Source: Lysobacter changpingensis (lineage in GTDB: Bacteria > Pseudomonadota > Gammaproteobacteria > Xanthomonadales > Xanthomonadaceae). From it: 64,000 nt of DNA. Shown in pieces: positions 18,360 to 26,723 of this stretch (positions are counted from its first letter, which is position 1; each line of letters begins with the position of its first letter). The translations under genes were made by a program, and so were the position numbers. Under the pieces are notes generated by a model. That model worked only from the letters and a program-made list of their open reading frames with translations. It had not been told where the DNA came from and searched no databases. The DNA lies in NCBI RefSeq assembly GCF_017308985.1, contig NZ_JADWPE010000003.1, positions 1,325,351 through 1,389,350 on the forward strand, given 5' to 3'.

Positions 18360-19700
18360 TCACCCCACCGGAATCGAAATCACCGGCGAATCGAACGTCA
18401 GCGTCGCGATGACCCCGCGCGGTCCGCCCGGCCGCACCTGCACGTCCCATGCGTAGAGCGTGCACAGCCGACGCACGATCGACAGGCCGATGCCACCGCC
18501 CTGCGAATGCCCCGCATGCGTGCCGCGATACCCACGCTGGAACAGCTTCGCCGCATCTTCCTCGCTGAGTCCCGGCCCCGAATCGACCACGTCCACCGAA
18601 CGCCTGCCGATGCGCACCACGACCTCGCCTTCGGTCGTGTACTTCACCGCGTTGCCGATGAGGTTGCCCAGCGCCACCGACACCGCCGCTTCCGGCGCAT
18701 CGACGATCAGGCTCGGTTCGCCTTCCACGCGCAGGTCCAGCGGCTTGCCGCCGAGCTGCGCCCGATGCGCATCGAGCAGTTGTTCGGCGACCCTCGCCAC
18801 GTCGGTCGCGCCGTGCCCGCGCTCGTTGCGCGAGAGCAGCAGCAGCGCACTGATCAGGTCCGTGCACTGCTGCTCGGCGCGCTGGATGCGCAGCAGGCGG
18901 TTGCGCGTCTTCTCGTCCACGTCGGGACGCGAAAGCAGCAGTTCGACCGCGCCCTTGATCACCGCCAGCGGCGTGCGCAGTTCATGGCTCACGTCGGCGT
19001 TGAACTCGCGGTCGCGCTGCACCACTTCGGTGAGCCGCTCGGCGTAATCGTCCAGCGCTTCGGCCAGCTGGCCGACTTCGTCGCTGGGGAAATGCGAGGC
19101 GAGGTTTTCCGGCTCCGCGCTACGGCCCGACTGCTTGAGACGCTTGGCGAGTTCGGTCACCGGGCTCATCACGCGCGAGGCCGACCACCAGCCCACCAGC
19201 AGCGAGAGCAGCGTGAACACGAACACCGACGCCCAGATCGCCCGCTGGAACTGCGCTTCGCCACGCGAGGCCTGCGACATGTCGTAGGCGAGGAAGAACC
19301 ATGCCTTGGGCGTCTTGCGCACGGCGAGCTTGTACGCGAATGGCTCGCCGTTGGCGACGCCGGTCATGCCGTAGATGCCGTCGCCCAGCTCGTACCATTC
19401 GGGCCAGTTCACCCGGACCGAATCGATCTTGTCGATCGGATAGACGTAGGCGCGGATCTGGTCGACGGCGAACTGCGGGTTCTCCGGATCCAGCTCGAAC
19501 TGGCGCGCGGCCATTTCGATGTTCCGGTTCATCACGTCCTCGACCAGCTGGTTCTCCACGCGGTTGCGCGTCCAGTTGGTCGCCCACGCGAACAGCGCCG
19601 TCAGGCCGAAGCCCAGCAGCACGAACGCGAGGATGATGCGGCTGCGAAGCTGCCGCCGGAAACGGGTGCGCCTTCGCGGCGGTGCGGTTTCCTCGGCCAC
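18360..19700 (-). CDS. Two-component sensor histidine kinase (ColS/PhoQ-like architecture)
   Basis: Inner-membrane kinase of about 446 aa. TM1 is near residues 20-40 (RSRIILAFVLLGFGLTALFAW) and a periplasmic domain of about 120 residues follows. TM2 is near 165-185, then HAMP, the H-box VSHELRTPLAVIKGA with phosphoacceptor His, the N-box LGNLIGNAVKYT, and G boxes VVDSGPGLSEED and GGGIGLSIVRRL. The regulator gene ends four bases upstream, so both are one operon. GTG 19700 is preferred; ATG 19745 would overlap the regulator by 41 bp. The pair resembles xanthomonad ColRS-type systems by recognition only. Confidence 0.88.
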   Translation of the reverse strand: MAEETAPPRRRTRFRRQLRSRIILAFVLLGFGLTALFAWATNWTRNRVENQLVEDVMNRNIEMAARQFELDPENPQFAVDQIRAYVYPIDKIDSVRVNWPEWYELGDGIYGMTGVANGEPFAYKLAVRKTPKAWFFLAYDMSQASRGEAQFQRAIWASVFVFTLLSLLVGWWSASRVMSPVTELAKRLKQSGRSAEPENLASHFPSDEVGQLAEALDDYAERLTEVVQRDREFNADVSHELRTPLAVIKGAVELLLSRPDVDEKTRNRLLRIQRAEQQCTDLISALLLLSRNERGHGATDVARVAEQLLDAHRAQLGGKPLDLRVEGEPSLIVDAPEAAVSVALGNLIGNAVKYTTEGEVVVRIGRRSVDVVDSGPGLSEEDAAKLFQRGYRGTHAGHSQGGGIGLSIVRRLCTLYAWDVQVRPGGPRGVIATLTFDSPVISIPVG

Positions 19701-19704
19701 CCGG

Positions 19705-20385
19705 TCAGCCGTTGTCGGGCGCGGCGATGCGGTAACCGATGCCATGGCGGGTCTGGATCAGCGGCACGTCGAAGGGCTTGTCGACCACCGCGCGCAGGCC
19801 GTGGATGTGCACGCGCAGGCTATCGGAATCGGGCAGTTCCTCGCCCCAGACGCGCGTTTCCAGTTCCTGGCGCGTGACCACGGCCGGCGAGGCTTCCATC
19901 AGCGCCTGCAGGATCTTCAACGCGGTCGGATTGAGCTGCAGCAGCTTGCCCTGGCGGCGCACTTCGAGCGTGTCGAGGTTGTATTCCAGGTCGGCGACGT
20001 TGAGCACGCGCGTCTGCACGCCGCGACCGCGACGCGAGAGCGCGTTGAGCCGCACTTCCACTTCCTGCAGCGCGAAGGGCTTGATGAGGTAGTCGTCGGC
20101 GCCGGAATCGAAGCCGGCCAGCTTGTTCTCCAGCGAGTCGCGCGCGGTGAGCATCAGCACCGGCGTCTGCTTGCGCGCTTCGTTGCGCAGCTTGCGGCAG
20201 ACCTCCAGGCCGTCGAGGCCCGGCAGGTTGAGGTCGAGGACGATCGCGTCGAAGTCGTGGACCACCGCCAGGTGCAGGCCGGTGACGCCGTCGGCGGCGA
20301 AGTCGACGGTATGACCGCGGTCCTCGAGGAAATCGCCGAGGTTGGCCGCGATGTCCTGGTTGTCTTCGATGACGAGAATGCGCAT
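19705..20385 (-). CDS. OmpR-family response regulator
   Basis: DNA-binding regulator of 226 aa. The receiver domain opens MRILVIEDNQD, with the phosphoacceptor Asp in IVLDLNLPG near residue 51 and the switch Lys in LIKPF near residue 101. The C-terminal winged helix (NPTALKILQALMEA, DSLRVHIHGLRAVVDKPF, HGIGYRI) is complete. AGGAAAGG precedes ATG 20385 at normal spacing. The cognate kinase follows by four bases. Target genes are not evident from the window. Confidence 0.93.
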   Translation of the reverse strand: MRILVIEDNQDIAANLGDFLEDRGHTVDFAADGVTGLHLAVVHDFDAIVLDLNLPGLDGLEVCRKLRNEARKQTPVLMLTARDSLENKLAGFDSGADDYLIKPFALQEVEVRLNALSRRGRGVQTRVLNVADLEYNLDTLEVRRQGKLLQLNPTALKILQALMEASPAVVTRQELETRVWGEELPDSDSLRVHIHGLRAVVDKPFDVPLIQTRHGIGYRIAAPDNG

Positions 20386-20580
20386 GTGACCTTTCCTGGG
20401 TAATGGGCCTTCGACCGGCGCGAGCCGCTGCGGTTCCGCATCGTCTGAATGCGCGCGCGACGTTGCCGGGGAGCTTAACGATATTGCCAGAGCCGCCGAA
20501 GTGCGCCGATCACCGTGCGCTGACGTCGCAACGCACGTTCGCGATCGCCGCGCGCCGGACCGGAGCCGACGGCACCGCCC
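20386..20580. other. Leader region of the response regulator
   Basis: Stretch between the candidate small-RNA terminator and the regulator start. It contains the regulator Shine-Dalgarno sequence and presumably its promoter, but no convincing -35/-10 pair. The regulator frame stays open upstream of ATG 20385, but there is no family similarity there and the start is clear. Confidence 0.5.
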
Positions 20581-20708
20581 AAACAAAGGCCCAGACACGG
20601 GGCCACCGTGCCTGGGCCAAAAAGGTATTGCCCCGATTACCGTAACCTGCATCGACCAGGTACTGACTTGGAAGAGCGGCAGTGCTGCGGTAGGCACAGG
20701 CTACGCCG
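20581..20708 (-). ncRNA. Candidate small RNA between rimK and the response regulator
   Basis: On the minus strand a promoter-like pair, TTAACG (20743-20738) and TTTAAT (20720-20715), has a 17-bp spacer. About 90 bp further is a strong hairpin (GGCCCAGGCACGG / CCGTGTCTGGGCC) followed by TTTGTTT at 20618-20581. The enclosed segment is less GC-rich than its surroundings and has no credible coding frame. A transcript of about 128 nt ending in an intrinsic terminator is predicted. Alternatives: a 3' processing product of the rimK transcript, or an attenuated leader of the response regulator gene 196 bp downstream. Confidence 0.5.
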
Positions 20709-20835
20709 ATTTCGATTAAACCGTCGTTAAAAACAGGCGTTAAATCCGCGTTATTCAGCGTTGAAAATGGCCGCTGAACGCGGCTTGATCGCAGAACTTC
20801 GGCGAACGCGCACGCATCCGCCGCGAACGCCGGAC
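20709..20835. other. AT-richer promoter region downstream of rimK
   Basis: No gene. The stretch 20710-20765 contains several TTAA and TTTTT/AAAAA steps, unusual here, and holds the promoter-like elements proposed for the small RNA on the minus strand. Confidence 0.5.
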
Positions 20836-21741
20836 TCAGCGCGCGGCGGCCCGTTTCACCGCCTTCCGCCGTACGCGCTCGGCCAGATACGTGACGATCT
20901 CCCCGGCCACGTCCACGCCGCTGGCGTCCTCGATGCCTTCCAGTCCGGGCGACGCGTTGACTTCGAGCACCAGCGGACCGCGCTGCGAACGGATCAGGTC
21001 CACGCCGGCGATGCCGAGCCCCAGCACGCGCGAGGCGCGGATTGCGACATCTTCTTCCGCCGCGCTGGCGCGCACGCCCTTGGCGGTGCCGCCGCGATGC
21101 AGGTTCGAACGGAAGTCGCCCTTTGGCGCCTGCCGCTTCATCGCCGCCACCACGCGGCCGCCCACCACGAAGCAGCGCAGGTCGGCGCCGCGCGCTTCCT
21201 CGATGAACTCCTGCACCAGGAAATTGGCGTACAGGCCGCGCAGCGCCTCGATCACGCCCTGCGAGGCGGACAACTTCTCGGTGAGCATCACGCCGGCGCC
21301 CTGCGTGCCCTCGTTGAGCTTGATGACGTGCGGCGGCGCGCCGAGCATCGACAGCAGGTCGTGCGTGTCGTCCGGGTTGTCGCCGAACACCGTCGTCGGC
21401 AGGCCGATGTGTTCGGCCGCGAGCAGCTGGTGGCAGCGCAGCTTGTCCCGCGCGCGCAGCACGGCGTCGGAGGAATTGGGCGTGAGGGTGCCCATCAGTT
21501 CGAACTGGCGCAGCACCGCCGAGCCGTAGCGCGTGATCGAGGCGCCGATGCGCGGGATCACCGCCTGGTAGCCGGAGATCGGCTTGCCCTTGTAGCGCAT
21601 GCTGAATCCGTCGCTGGCGATGCGCATGTAGCAGCGCAACGGGTCGAGCACGCGCACGCTGTGGCCCTGGTCGCGCGCGGCTTCCACCAGGCGGCGGGTG
21701 GAGTACAGCTTGCTGTTGCGCGAGAGGATCGCCAGTTTCAT
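20836..21741 (-). CDS. rimK: Alpha-L-glutamate ligase RimK
   Basis: ATP-grasp ligase of 301 aa that adds glutamates to the C-terminus of ribosomal protein S6. It opens [12 protein letters not shown]-grasp elements include [35 protein letters not shown], and the Mg-binding [14 protein letters not shown] near the C-terminus. Length equals E. coli RimK. Its ATG overlaps the TGA of the upstream protease-like gene (ATGA), so the two are translationally coupled, as in rim clusters of pseudomonads. Confidence 0.94.
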   Translation of the reverse strand: MKLAILSRNSKLYSTRRLVEAARDQGHSVRVLDPLRCYMRIASDGFSMRYKGKPISGYQAVIPRIGASITRYGSAVLRQFELMGTLTPNSSDAVLRARDKLRCHQLLAAEHIGLPTTVFGDNPDDTHDLLSMLGAPPHVIKLNEGTQGAGVMLTEKLSASQGVIEALRGLYANFLVQEFIEEARGADLRCFVVGGRVVAAMKRQAPKGDFRSNLHRGGTAKGVRASAAEEDVAIRASRVLGLGIAGVDLIRSQRGPLVLEVNASPGLEGIEDASGVDVAGEIVTYLAERVRRKAVKRAAAR

Positions 21742-22259
21742 GAAGGGCGGCGGTGCGGGGGCGAGGTCGGGAAGGGAACCGCCTCGCCGGGCGCGGCGGG
21801 GCGGGATACGGCGACGACACCCGGCTCGCGCCGGGCATGTCGTCCGTGCAGGAACGAGCGCCCAGGATCGACCGTGAACGCGCGCGCCAGCGCGGTACGC
21901 CCGAGCAGCATCGGGAACAGCATCCCGCGCCGATCGGACAGATTGATTTCAATCTCGCGTTCGATGCCCGCCAGCGCCAGCGTCGTGCGGACGAACACGC
22001 GACGCGTGCAGTGTCCGCCCGAATCGGTGACCTCGCGTTCGTCGAACACCGGCGCCACGGCTTCGATCATCGGCGCGCCGTGGCCGGGGCTCAGGCAGAA
22101 GCCGACCCACGGACCACCGCGCTCGTGGAACCGCCATTGCGAATCCACGTGCAGCGCCGAACTTCGCGCGCCGCTGTCCACCTTCGCCCGCAACCGCCCA
22201 ATGCCGAGTTCCGGCAGGGCGATCCATTCACGCCAGCCGAGCACGATCCTGCTTGCCAT
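21738..22259 (-). CDS. RimB-like retropepsin-fold protease (putative ATP-dependent zinc protease)
   Basis: Protein of 173 aa with the [14 protein letters not shown] motif (residues about 21-34), the D-S-G core of the retropepsin-like family once annotated as ATP-dependent zinc protease. In pseudomonads the RimB member removes glutamates added to S6 by RimK; the coupling to rimK supports the same role here. ATG 22259 ([12 protein letters not shown]) is preferred over an in-frame ATG at 22301. The C-terminal 30 residues are basic and probably disordered. Confidence 0.85.
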   Translation of the reverse strand: MASRIVLGWREWIALPELGIGRLRAKVDSGARSSALHVDSQWRFHERGGPWVGFCLSPGHGAPMIEAVAPVFDEREVTDSGGHCTRRVFVRTTLALAGIEREIEINLSDRRGMLFPMLLGRTALARAFTVDPGRSFLHGRHARREPGVVAVSRPAAPGEAVPFPTSPPHRRPS

Positions 22260-22329
22260 CGCGCCTCCAGACATCGTCTGAAAGACAAAAACGGCGGCCA
22301 CTGTAAAGCAGGCCGCCGTCGCAATTGTT

Positions 22330-22403
22330 TGGAGCGGGTGATGGGAATCGAACCCACGCTAGCAGCTTGGGAAGCTGCAGTTCTACCATTGAACTACACC
22401 CGC
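22330..22403 (-). tRNA. tRNA-Gly(CCC)
   Basis: Minus strand reads GCGGGTG TA GTTCAATGGTAGAAC, an anticodon arm GCAGC-TTCCCAA-GCTGC with anticodon CCC, a T-arm with GGTTCGATTCC, and closing CACCCGC-T with CCA encoded. All helices pair. Confidence 0.96.
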
Positions 22404-22496
22404 ACGCGATGAAGTCTATGCCCCCGCGTGGAGGCTTGGCAACGCGGCGCCGGGAGATCGTTTCGCGGGCGCCGCGTGCCGGTTCAGCCTACCCGG

Positions 22497-24332
22497 TCAG
22501 AACCCGCCGCCGAAGCTGACGAACACCGTCGCGTCGTTGCCGCCCTTCTGGCCGACCGTGACGTTGGCGCCGATGTCGGTGCGCAGGCCGAACAGCTCCG
22601 TGCGCGCGCCCATCACCAGCGTGCCGTAGTCCTGGTCGTACTCCAGGCCGCGCACCGCGTAGGCGCCCACGCCCGGCAGCGAACGCAGCGCGGCGGTGGC
22701 CTCGTTCGGGGCGTCCTCGAACTCGTGGTCGTAGGTCAGCTTCGCGTACGGCTGCAGGTGCTCGTTGATGGTGTAGTTCACCTGCCAGCCGAGGCTGCCG
22801 ATCAGCGAGTCGAATTCCTGGTCGCCATACGACAGCGCGGTGGATTCGTCGCTGTTCTCATCGAAGCCGTCGACCTCGATCGTCTGCGAGACCAGTTGCA
22901 TCAGCGGACCGTGCTTGAGCGAGCCCTCGCCGAAGTTCCAGCCCGCGGCGATCGCGGCGGTCAGGTTGGTGCCGTCGGTCGAGCCGCTATGCACGCGGTA
23001 GGTCGGACCGAGGTTCACGCGACGGTCGATGTCGTACGACACCCAGGTGTAGCTCAGCTGGCCGTTCACCCATGCCGAACCGCTCGCCCAGGCGAGGTAG
23101 CCGCCGAGGCTCGCGTCGTCCTGGTCGAACTCGCCGCGGTTGCGGCCCCAGTCCATCTTCTGCTGGCCGTAGCCGGCGAAACCGCCGTACACCAGGTTGC
23201 CACTGGCCCAGTCGAGGCCGAAGCTCAGCGTCGGGCCGATGCCGTCGTAGTCGTCGCCGCCGCCGTAACGCTGCGAATCGGCGCGCACGTCCGCCCACCA
23301 GCGCATGCCGTCCACGTCCGGACGCGTCGCCGCCTGCGCGCCGACGCGCTCGGCGCGGGCGCGGCCGACCATCGCTTCGGAGTGCGGCAGCACCGCGATC
23401 TGGCGCGGCGCGTCGAGCAGCGACAGCGTGTAGTCGGCGAGGATCTCGTGCGCCTTGCTCGACGGATGCACGCCGTCGGCGAAGACGTAGGTGTTCGGGG
23501 CGTCCGGCGAGACCATGCTGCCCGGAGTCACCGGGTTGCAGGTGATCGACTGCGCCGTGATCTGCGGATTGCAGGCCGTGCCGGTGGTGTTGGTGATGCC
23601 GTACGGCGTCGGGTTGGCGACGATTTCCTGCAGCAGGTGGAAGGTGTCGACCGGGATGAAACGCGCGCCGACCGAGGCCAGGCCCGCGTACAGCGCGTTG
23701 TTGTAGCCGGTCGCCAGCGCGGTGCCGGCGGCCGAAGCGGCGGCGCCCTGCGAGCGGAACTGCGGCGTGATGCCCAGGTCGGGCACGTTCGGCACCAGGA
23801 TGTACTGCGCGCCGGCGTTCTGCAGCGCCATGACGTTGCCGACCTGCCCGGCCGCCGCGGCGCCGACGATCGCCTGCGCCTGCGCGGGCGCAGCCGCCGC
23901 GGCGAACAGGTCGTTCGCACCGCCCCACACCGTGTAGAGCGCGTCCGGATCGGCGGCACCGCCGTTCGCGGTCAGATAGGTGGCGATCTGCGAACGCAGC
24001 GAGAGCGTCGGCAGCTGCGGCGTCAGGCCGGCGCGGTCGGTGGTGACCATCGCGCCGCCGATGGCGTAGTTGGTGCCGCCGGCGTTGAACGCGTTGGCGT
24101 TCGTGCCCAGCTCGGTCGCCACGTGCTCGGCCCACACCAGGCCCGGGTTGGTGGTGAAGCGGCCCAGGATCGCGCCCGCGGGGCCGGCCTGGGCGATGAT
24201 CGCCGGCCGGAAGTAGCCCGCGTCGGTCAGGCTGTCGCCGAAGAACACGGTCTGCGAATAGTCCTGCGCGAAGGCCGGCGCGGTCGCCAGCGCGAGGGCG
24301 GCGGCGAGCACGGAGCGGACGGGTTTCATCAT
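22497..24332 (-). CDS. GDSL esterase/lipase autotransporter
   Basis: Surface-anchored esterase of 611 aa (EstA-type type Va autotransporter). Signal peptide SVLAAALALATAPAFA. The GDSL block FFGDSLTDAGYF with the catalytic Ser is near residue 33; block III/V residues appear in WGGANDLF and DGVHPSSKAHEI (catalytic Asp/His). A C-terminal barrel of about 280 residues (many alternating aromatic strands such as GNLVYGGFAGYGQQ) ends VSFGGGF with terminal Phe. The start MMKPVRS has AAGGAA nearby. Family members hydrolyse short-chain esters or lipids and affect motility and rhamnolipid production in Pseudomonas. Confidence 0.92.
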   Translation of the reverse strand: MMKPVRSVLAAALALATAPAFAQDYSQTVFFGDSLTDAGYFRPAIIAQAGPAGAILGRFTTNPGLVWAEHVATELGTNANAFNAGGTNYAIGGAMVTTDRAGLTPQLPTLSLRSQIATYLTANGGAADPDALYTVWGGANDLFAAAAAPAQAQAIVGAAAAGQVGNVMALQNAGAQYILVPNVPDLGITPQFRSQGAAASAAGTALATGYNNALYAGLASVGARFIPVDTFHLLQEIVANPTPYGITNTTGTACNPQITAQSITCNPVTPGSMVSPDAPNTYVFADGVHPSSKAHEILADYTLSLLDAPRQIAVLPHSEAMVGRARAERVGAQAATRPDVDGMRWWADVRADSQRYGGGDDYDGIGPTLSFGLDWASGNLVYGGFAGYGQQKMDWGRNRGEFDQDDASLGGYLAWASGSAWVNGQLSYTWVSYDIDRRVNLGPTYRVHSGSTDGTNLTAAIAAGWNFGEGSLKHGPLMQLVSQTIEVDGFDENSDESTALSYGDQEFDSLIGSLGWQVNYTINEHLQPYAKLTYDHEFEDAPNEATAALRSLPGVGAYAVRGLEYDQDYGTLVMGARTELFGLRTDIGANVTVGQKGGNDATVFVSFGGGF

Positions 24333-24493
24333 CTTTCGATTCCTTGTTGGATGTTCTTGGCTGGAGCCGGTTCGGGCTGGATCCGGGAATACATACGCCC
24401 GCGGATGGCCGAATCGAACCATGCGGCGCCAGCGCACTCACGCCGCACTGCGTCAAAAACCGTGCCGACTGGCCGGCCGCCGCGGCGAGGGGC

Positions 24494-24499
24494 GACAAT
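24494..24499 (+). promoter_or_regulatory. -10-like hexamer of thiS, leaderless spacing
   Basis: GACAAT ends six bases before the thiS ATG, the same geometry as at dusB and thiG. No TPP riboswitch was recognised in the 170 bp upstream. Confidence 0.4.
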
Positions 24500-24505
24500 A
24501 CGCGA

Positions 24506-24706
24506 ATGCAGATCCTTTTGAACGGCGAGCCGCGCGCGATCGCGGCGCAGACCACCGTGCTGCAGCTCGTGCAGGCCGAAGGCCTGGGCGAGCGCCGCGT
24601 CGCGGTGGAGGTCAATGGCGAGATCGTCCCGCGCGGGCGGCATGGCGAGCATGCGCTGGGCGAAGGGGATCGCGTCGAGATCGTGCACGCGCTGGGCGGT
24701 GGGTGA
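24506..24706 (+). CDS. thiS: Sulfur carrier protein ThiS
   Basis: Ubiquitin-like protein of 66 aa that carries sulfur as a C-terminal thiocarboxylate for the thiazole half of thiamine. MQILLNGEP begins the fold, VAVEVNGEIVPR is the central strand, and the tail EIVHALGGG supplies the essential Gly-Gly. Length is typical. thiG follows, but 214 bp containing a dispersed repeat separate the two, which is unusual for a normally tight thiSG pair. Confidence 0.92.
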   Translation: MQILLNGEPRAIAAQTTVLQLVQAEGLGERRVAVEVNGEIVPRGRHGEHALGEGDRVEIVHALGGG

Positions 24707-24812
24707 GGTAAGGCCGCTTGCGCGGCACTGCCGCGTGGCGTGCCGAACGCCCGTCCATGGATCGGCGGGCCGGGCGATCCGGAGCCCGCAACGTCCCGCC
24801 CGGGATGGCAGC
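24707..24812. repeat. Dispersed 105-bp hairpin-rich repeat, copy 1
   Basis: Begins at the thiS stop codon: GGTAAGGCCGCTTGCGCGGC, then GCACTGCCGCG, a CGTCCATGGAT palindrome, GGGCCGGGCGATCCG and a GGATGGCAGCC end. Copies 2 and 3 lie at 25728-25832 and 56823-56924, each also starting at a stop codon. Predicted to fold as two or three consecutive hairpins in RNA. Confidence 0.85.
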
Positions 24813-24908
24813 CATGGCCGAACGGAGTCCGTGCAACACGGCGCGCAGAACATCGCCGGGCTCAACCAAAAGGCCGCTGAACGCGAAAGAGCCGCCGCGA
24901 CGCGCTGC

Positions 24909-24914
24909 TAAACT
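24909..24914 (+). promoter_or_regulatory. -10-like hexamer of thiG, leaderless spacing
   Basis: TAAACT ends six bases before the thiG ATG. Together with the repeat between thiS and thiG, this suggests that thiG has its own leaderless transcript. Confidence 0.45.
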
Positions 24915-24920
24915 AGCGCG

Positions 24921-25727
24921 ATGACCGCTCCGCACTCCCCCACGTTCCCGGCCGATCCGCTCGTGATCGCCGGCAAGGCCTACGCGTCGCGCCTGCTCAC
25001 CGGCACCGGCAAGTTCACCGACCTCGAACAGACCCGCCTGGCCACCGAAGCCGCCGGCGCGCAGATCGTCACCGTCGCGATCCGCCGCACCAACATCGGC
25101 CAGAATCCCGGCGAGCCGAACCTGCTCGACGTCCTTCCGCCCGATCGCTACACGATCCTGCCCAACACCGCCGGCTGCTACACCGCCGACGATGCCGTGC
25201 GCACCTGCCGCCTCGCGCGCGAGCTGCTCGACGGCCACTCGCTGGTGAAGCTGGAAGTCCTCGGCGACCAGAAAACCCTCTACCCCGACGTCGTGCAGAC
25301 GCTGGCTGCCGCCGAGCTGCTGGTGAAGGACGGCTTCGACGTGATGGTCTACACCTCGGACGATCCGATCCTGGCCAAGCGCCTGGAAGAGATCGGCTGC
25401 GTCGCGGTGATGCCGCTGGCCGCGCCGATCGGCTCGGGCTTGGGCGTGCAGAACAAGTACAACCTGCTGGAAATCGTCGAGAACGCCAAGGTGCCGATCA
25501 TCGTCGACGCCGGCGTGGGCACCGCGTCCGATGCCGCCATCGCGATGGAACTGGGCTGCGACGGCGTGCTGATGAACACCGCCATTGCCGGCGCGAAGGA
25601 TCCGGTGCTGATGGCGCACGCGATGAAGCTCGCCGTCGAAGCCGGTCGCGCCGCGTTCAAGGCCGGCCGCATTCCGCGCAAGCGTTTCGCGTCGGCGTCG
25701 AGCCCGGTCGACGGACTCATCGGGTGA
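24921..25727 (+). CDS. thiG: Thiazole synthase ThiG
   Basis: TIM-barrel enzyme of 268 aa forming the thiazole ring of thiamine from deoxyxylulose phosphate, dehydroglycine and ThiS thiocarboxylate. Key motifs: [10 protein letters not shown] near residue 22, [19 protein letters not shown], the Schiff-base lysine in [10 protein letters not shown] near residue 110, and [21 protein letters not shown] with the phosphate site. Length is as expected. The other thi genes are not in the window. Confidence 0.96.
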   Translation: MTAPHSPTFPADPLVIAGKAYASRLLTGTGKFTDLEQTRLATEAAGAQIVTVAIRRTNIGQNPGEPNLLDVLPPDRYTILPNTAGCYTADDAVRTCRLARELLDGHSLVKLEVLGDQKTLYPDVVQTLAAAELLVKDGFDVMVYTSDDPILAKRLEEIGCVAVMPLAAPIGSGLGVQNKYNLLEIVENAKVPIIVDAGVGTASDAAIAMELGCDGVLMNTAIAGAKDPVLMAHAMKLAVEAGRAAFKAGRIPRKRFASASSPVDGLIG

Positions 25728-25832
25728 GGCAGGCCGCTTGCGCGGCACCGCCGCGCGGCCTGTCGAACGCCCGTCCATGGATGGACGGGCCGGGCTCTCC
25801 GCAGCCCGCCACGTTCGGCCACGGATGGCCGC
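25728..25832. repeat. Dispersed 105-bp hairpin-rich repeat, copy 2
   Basis: Starts right after the thiG stop with GGCAGGCCGCTTGCGCGGC, then the palindrome CCCGTCCATGGATGGACGGG and a GGATGGCCGCG end. It is about 80% alike copy 1 by eye, so the two copies bracket thiG. Confidence 0.88.
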
Positions 25833-25873
25833 GTTAGCGCACATCGCACCAAAGCCCAACAAGAAGAACCCGC

Positions 25874-26605
25874 TTGTCCGACTCGCCTTTCAATCGAAAG
25901 CTTCCCCCCAAGCCTTTCACCCTGGAGGAAGGCCGCCGCCAGGTCCGCAGCTTCGTGCTGCGCCAGGGCCGTTTCACCGAAGCGCAGCAGCGCGCGTTCG
26001 ACACGCTGTGGCCGCGCTACGGGCTGGACTACACCGGGCAGCCGCGCGACTTCGACGCCGTGTTCGGCCGCAGCGCGCCGCGCGTGCTGGAGATCGGCTT
26101 CGGCAACGGCGAGGCGCTGCGTTACGCCGCGCAGCACGACAAGACCCGCGACCTGATCGGCATCGAAGTGCACGCGCCCGGCGTCGGCCGGCTGCTCAAC
26201 GCGCTGGCGCAGGACGAGGCGGAACACGTCCGCCTGTACCATCACGACGCCGTGGAAGTGCTGCGCAACGAGATCGCCGACGGCACGCTCGACGAGATCC
26301 GCATCTACTTCCCCGATCCCTGGCACAAGAAGCGCCACAACAAGCGGCGCCTGGTCCAGCCGGAGTTCGCGAACCTGATCGTGGCCAAACTGGCGCCGAC
26401 CGGCCGCTTGCACCTCGCCACCGATTGGCAGGACTATGCCGAGCAGATGTGGGACGTGCTCGATGCCACGCCCGGCCTGGTCAATCGCGCCGGTCCGCGC
26501 GGCAGCGTGGAACGGCCGCAATGGCGACCGCAGACCCATTTCGAAACCCGCGGCCAGAAGCTCGGCCACGGCGTGTGGGACCTGTTGTACGACAAAGCGC
26601 CGTGA
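25874..26605 (+). CDS. trmB: tRNA (guanine-N7-)-methyltransferase TrmB
   Basis: SAM-dependent enzyme of 243 aa making m7G46 in tRNA. SAM motif [15 protein letters not shown] is near residue 73. The TrmB signature [16 protein letters not shown] is near residue 150, and [13 protein letters not shown] follows. The best start is a TTG at 25874 (peptide [16 protein letters not shown]); no ATG is in frame nearby. The stop codon TGA is itself part of the first GTGATTC unit of a heptad array. Confidence 0.95.
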   Translation: MSDSPFNRKLPPKPFTLEEGRRQVRSFVLRQGRFTEAQQRAFDTLWPRYGLDYTGQPRDFDAVFGRSAPRVLEIGFGNGEALRYAAQHDKTRDLIGIEVHAPGVGRLLNALAQDEAEHVRLYHHDAVEVLRNEIADGTLDEIRIYFPDPWHKKRHNKRRLVQPEFANLIVAKLAPTGRLHLATDWQDYAEQMWDVLDATPGLVNRAGPRGSVERPQWRPQTHFETRGQKLGHGVWDLLYDKAP

Positions 26606-26717
26606 TTCGTGATTCCGGATTCGTGATTCGCAAAACAGGCGCCAGCGCCTGCCACGATGCACCGGATTGGTCGAGTGACGGTTCTTCCGAATCACCAATC
26701 ACGAATCACAAATCACG
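26602..26717. repeat. Inverted heptad arms between trmB and the permease gene
   Basis: Left arm 26602-26630 (GTGATTCGTGATTC type) starts at the trmB stop codon; right arm 26688-26717 carries GAATCAC/CAATCAC/AAATCAC units. The arms are complementary and could fold into a hairpin of roughly 28 bp with a 57-nt loop, possibly a terminator. Confidence 0.88.
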
Positions 26718-26723
26718 GATCTG

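Noticed and set aside
20386..20697. N-terminal extension of the response regulator
   Set aside because: The frame is open, but the receiver domain begins at MRILVIEDN with a good ribosome site, and the extension has shadow-like composition.
24333..24505. TPP riboswitch before thiS
   Set aside because: I looked for the CTGAGA and GACCTGA-like elements of the THI box and found none in order; a leaderless start fits better.
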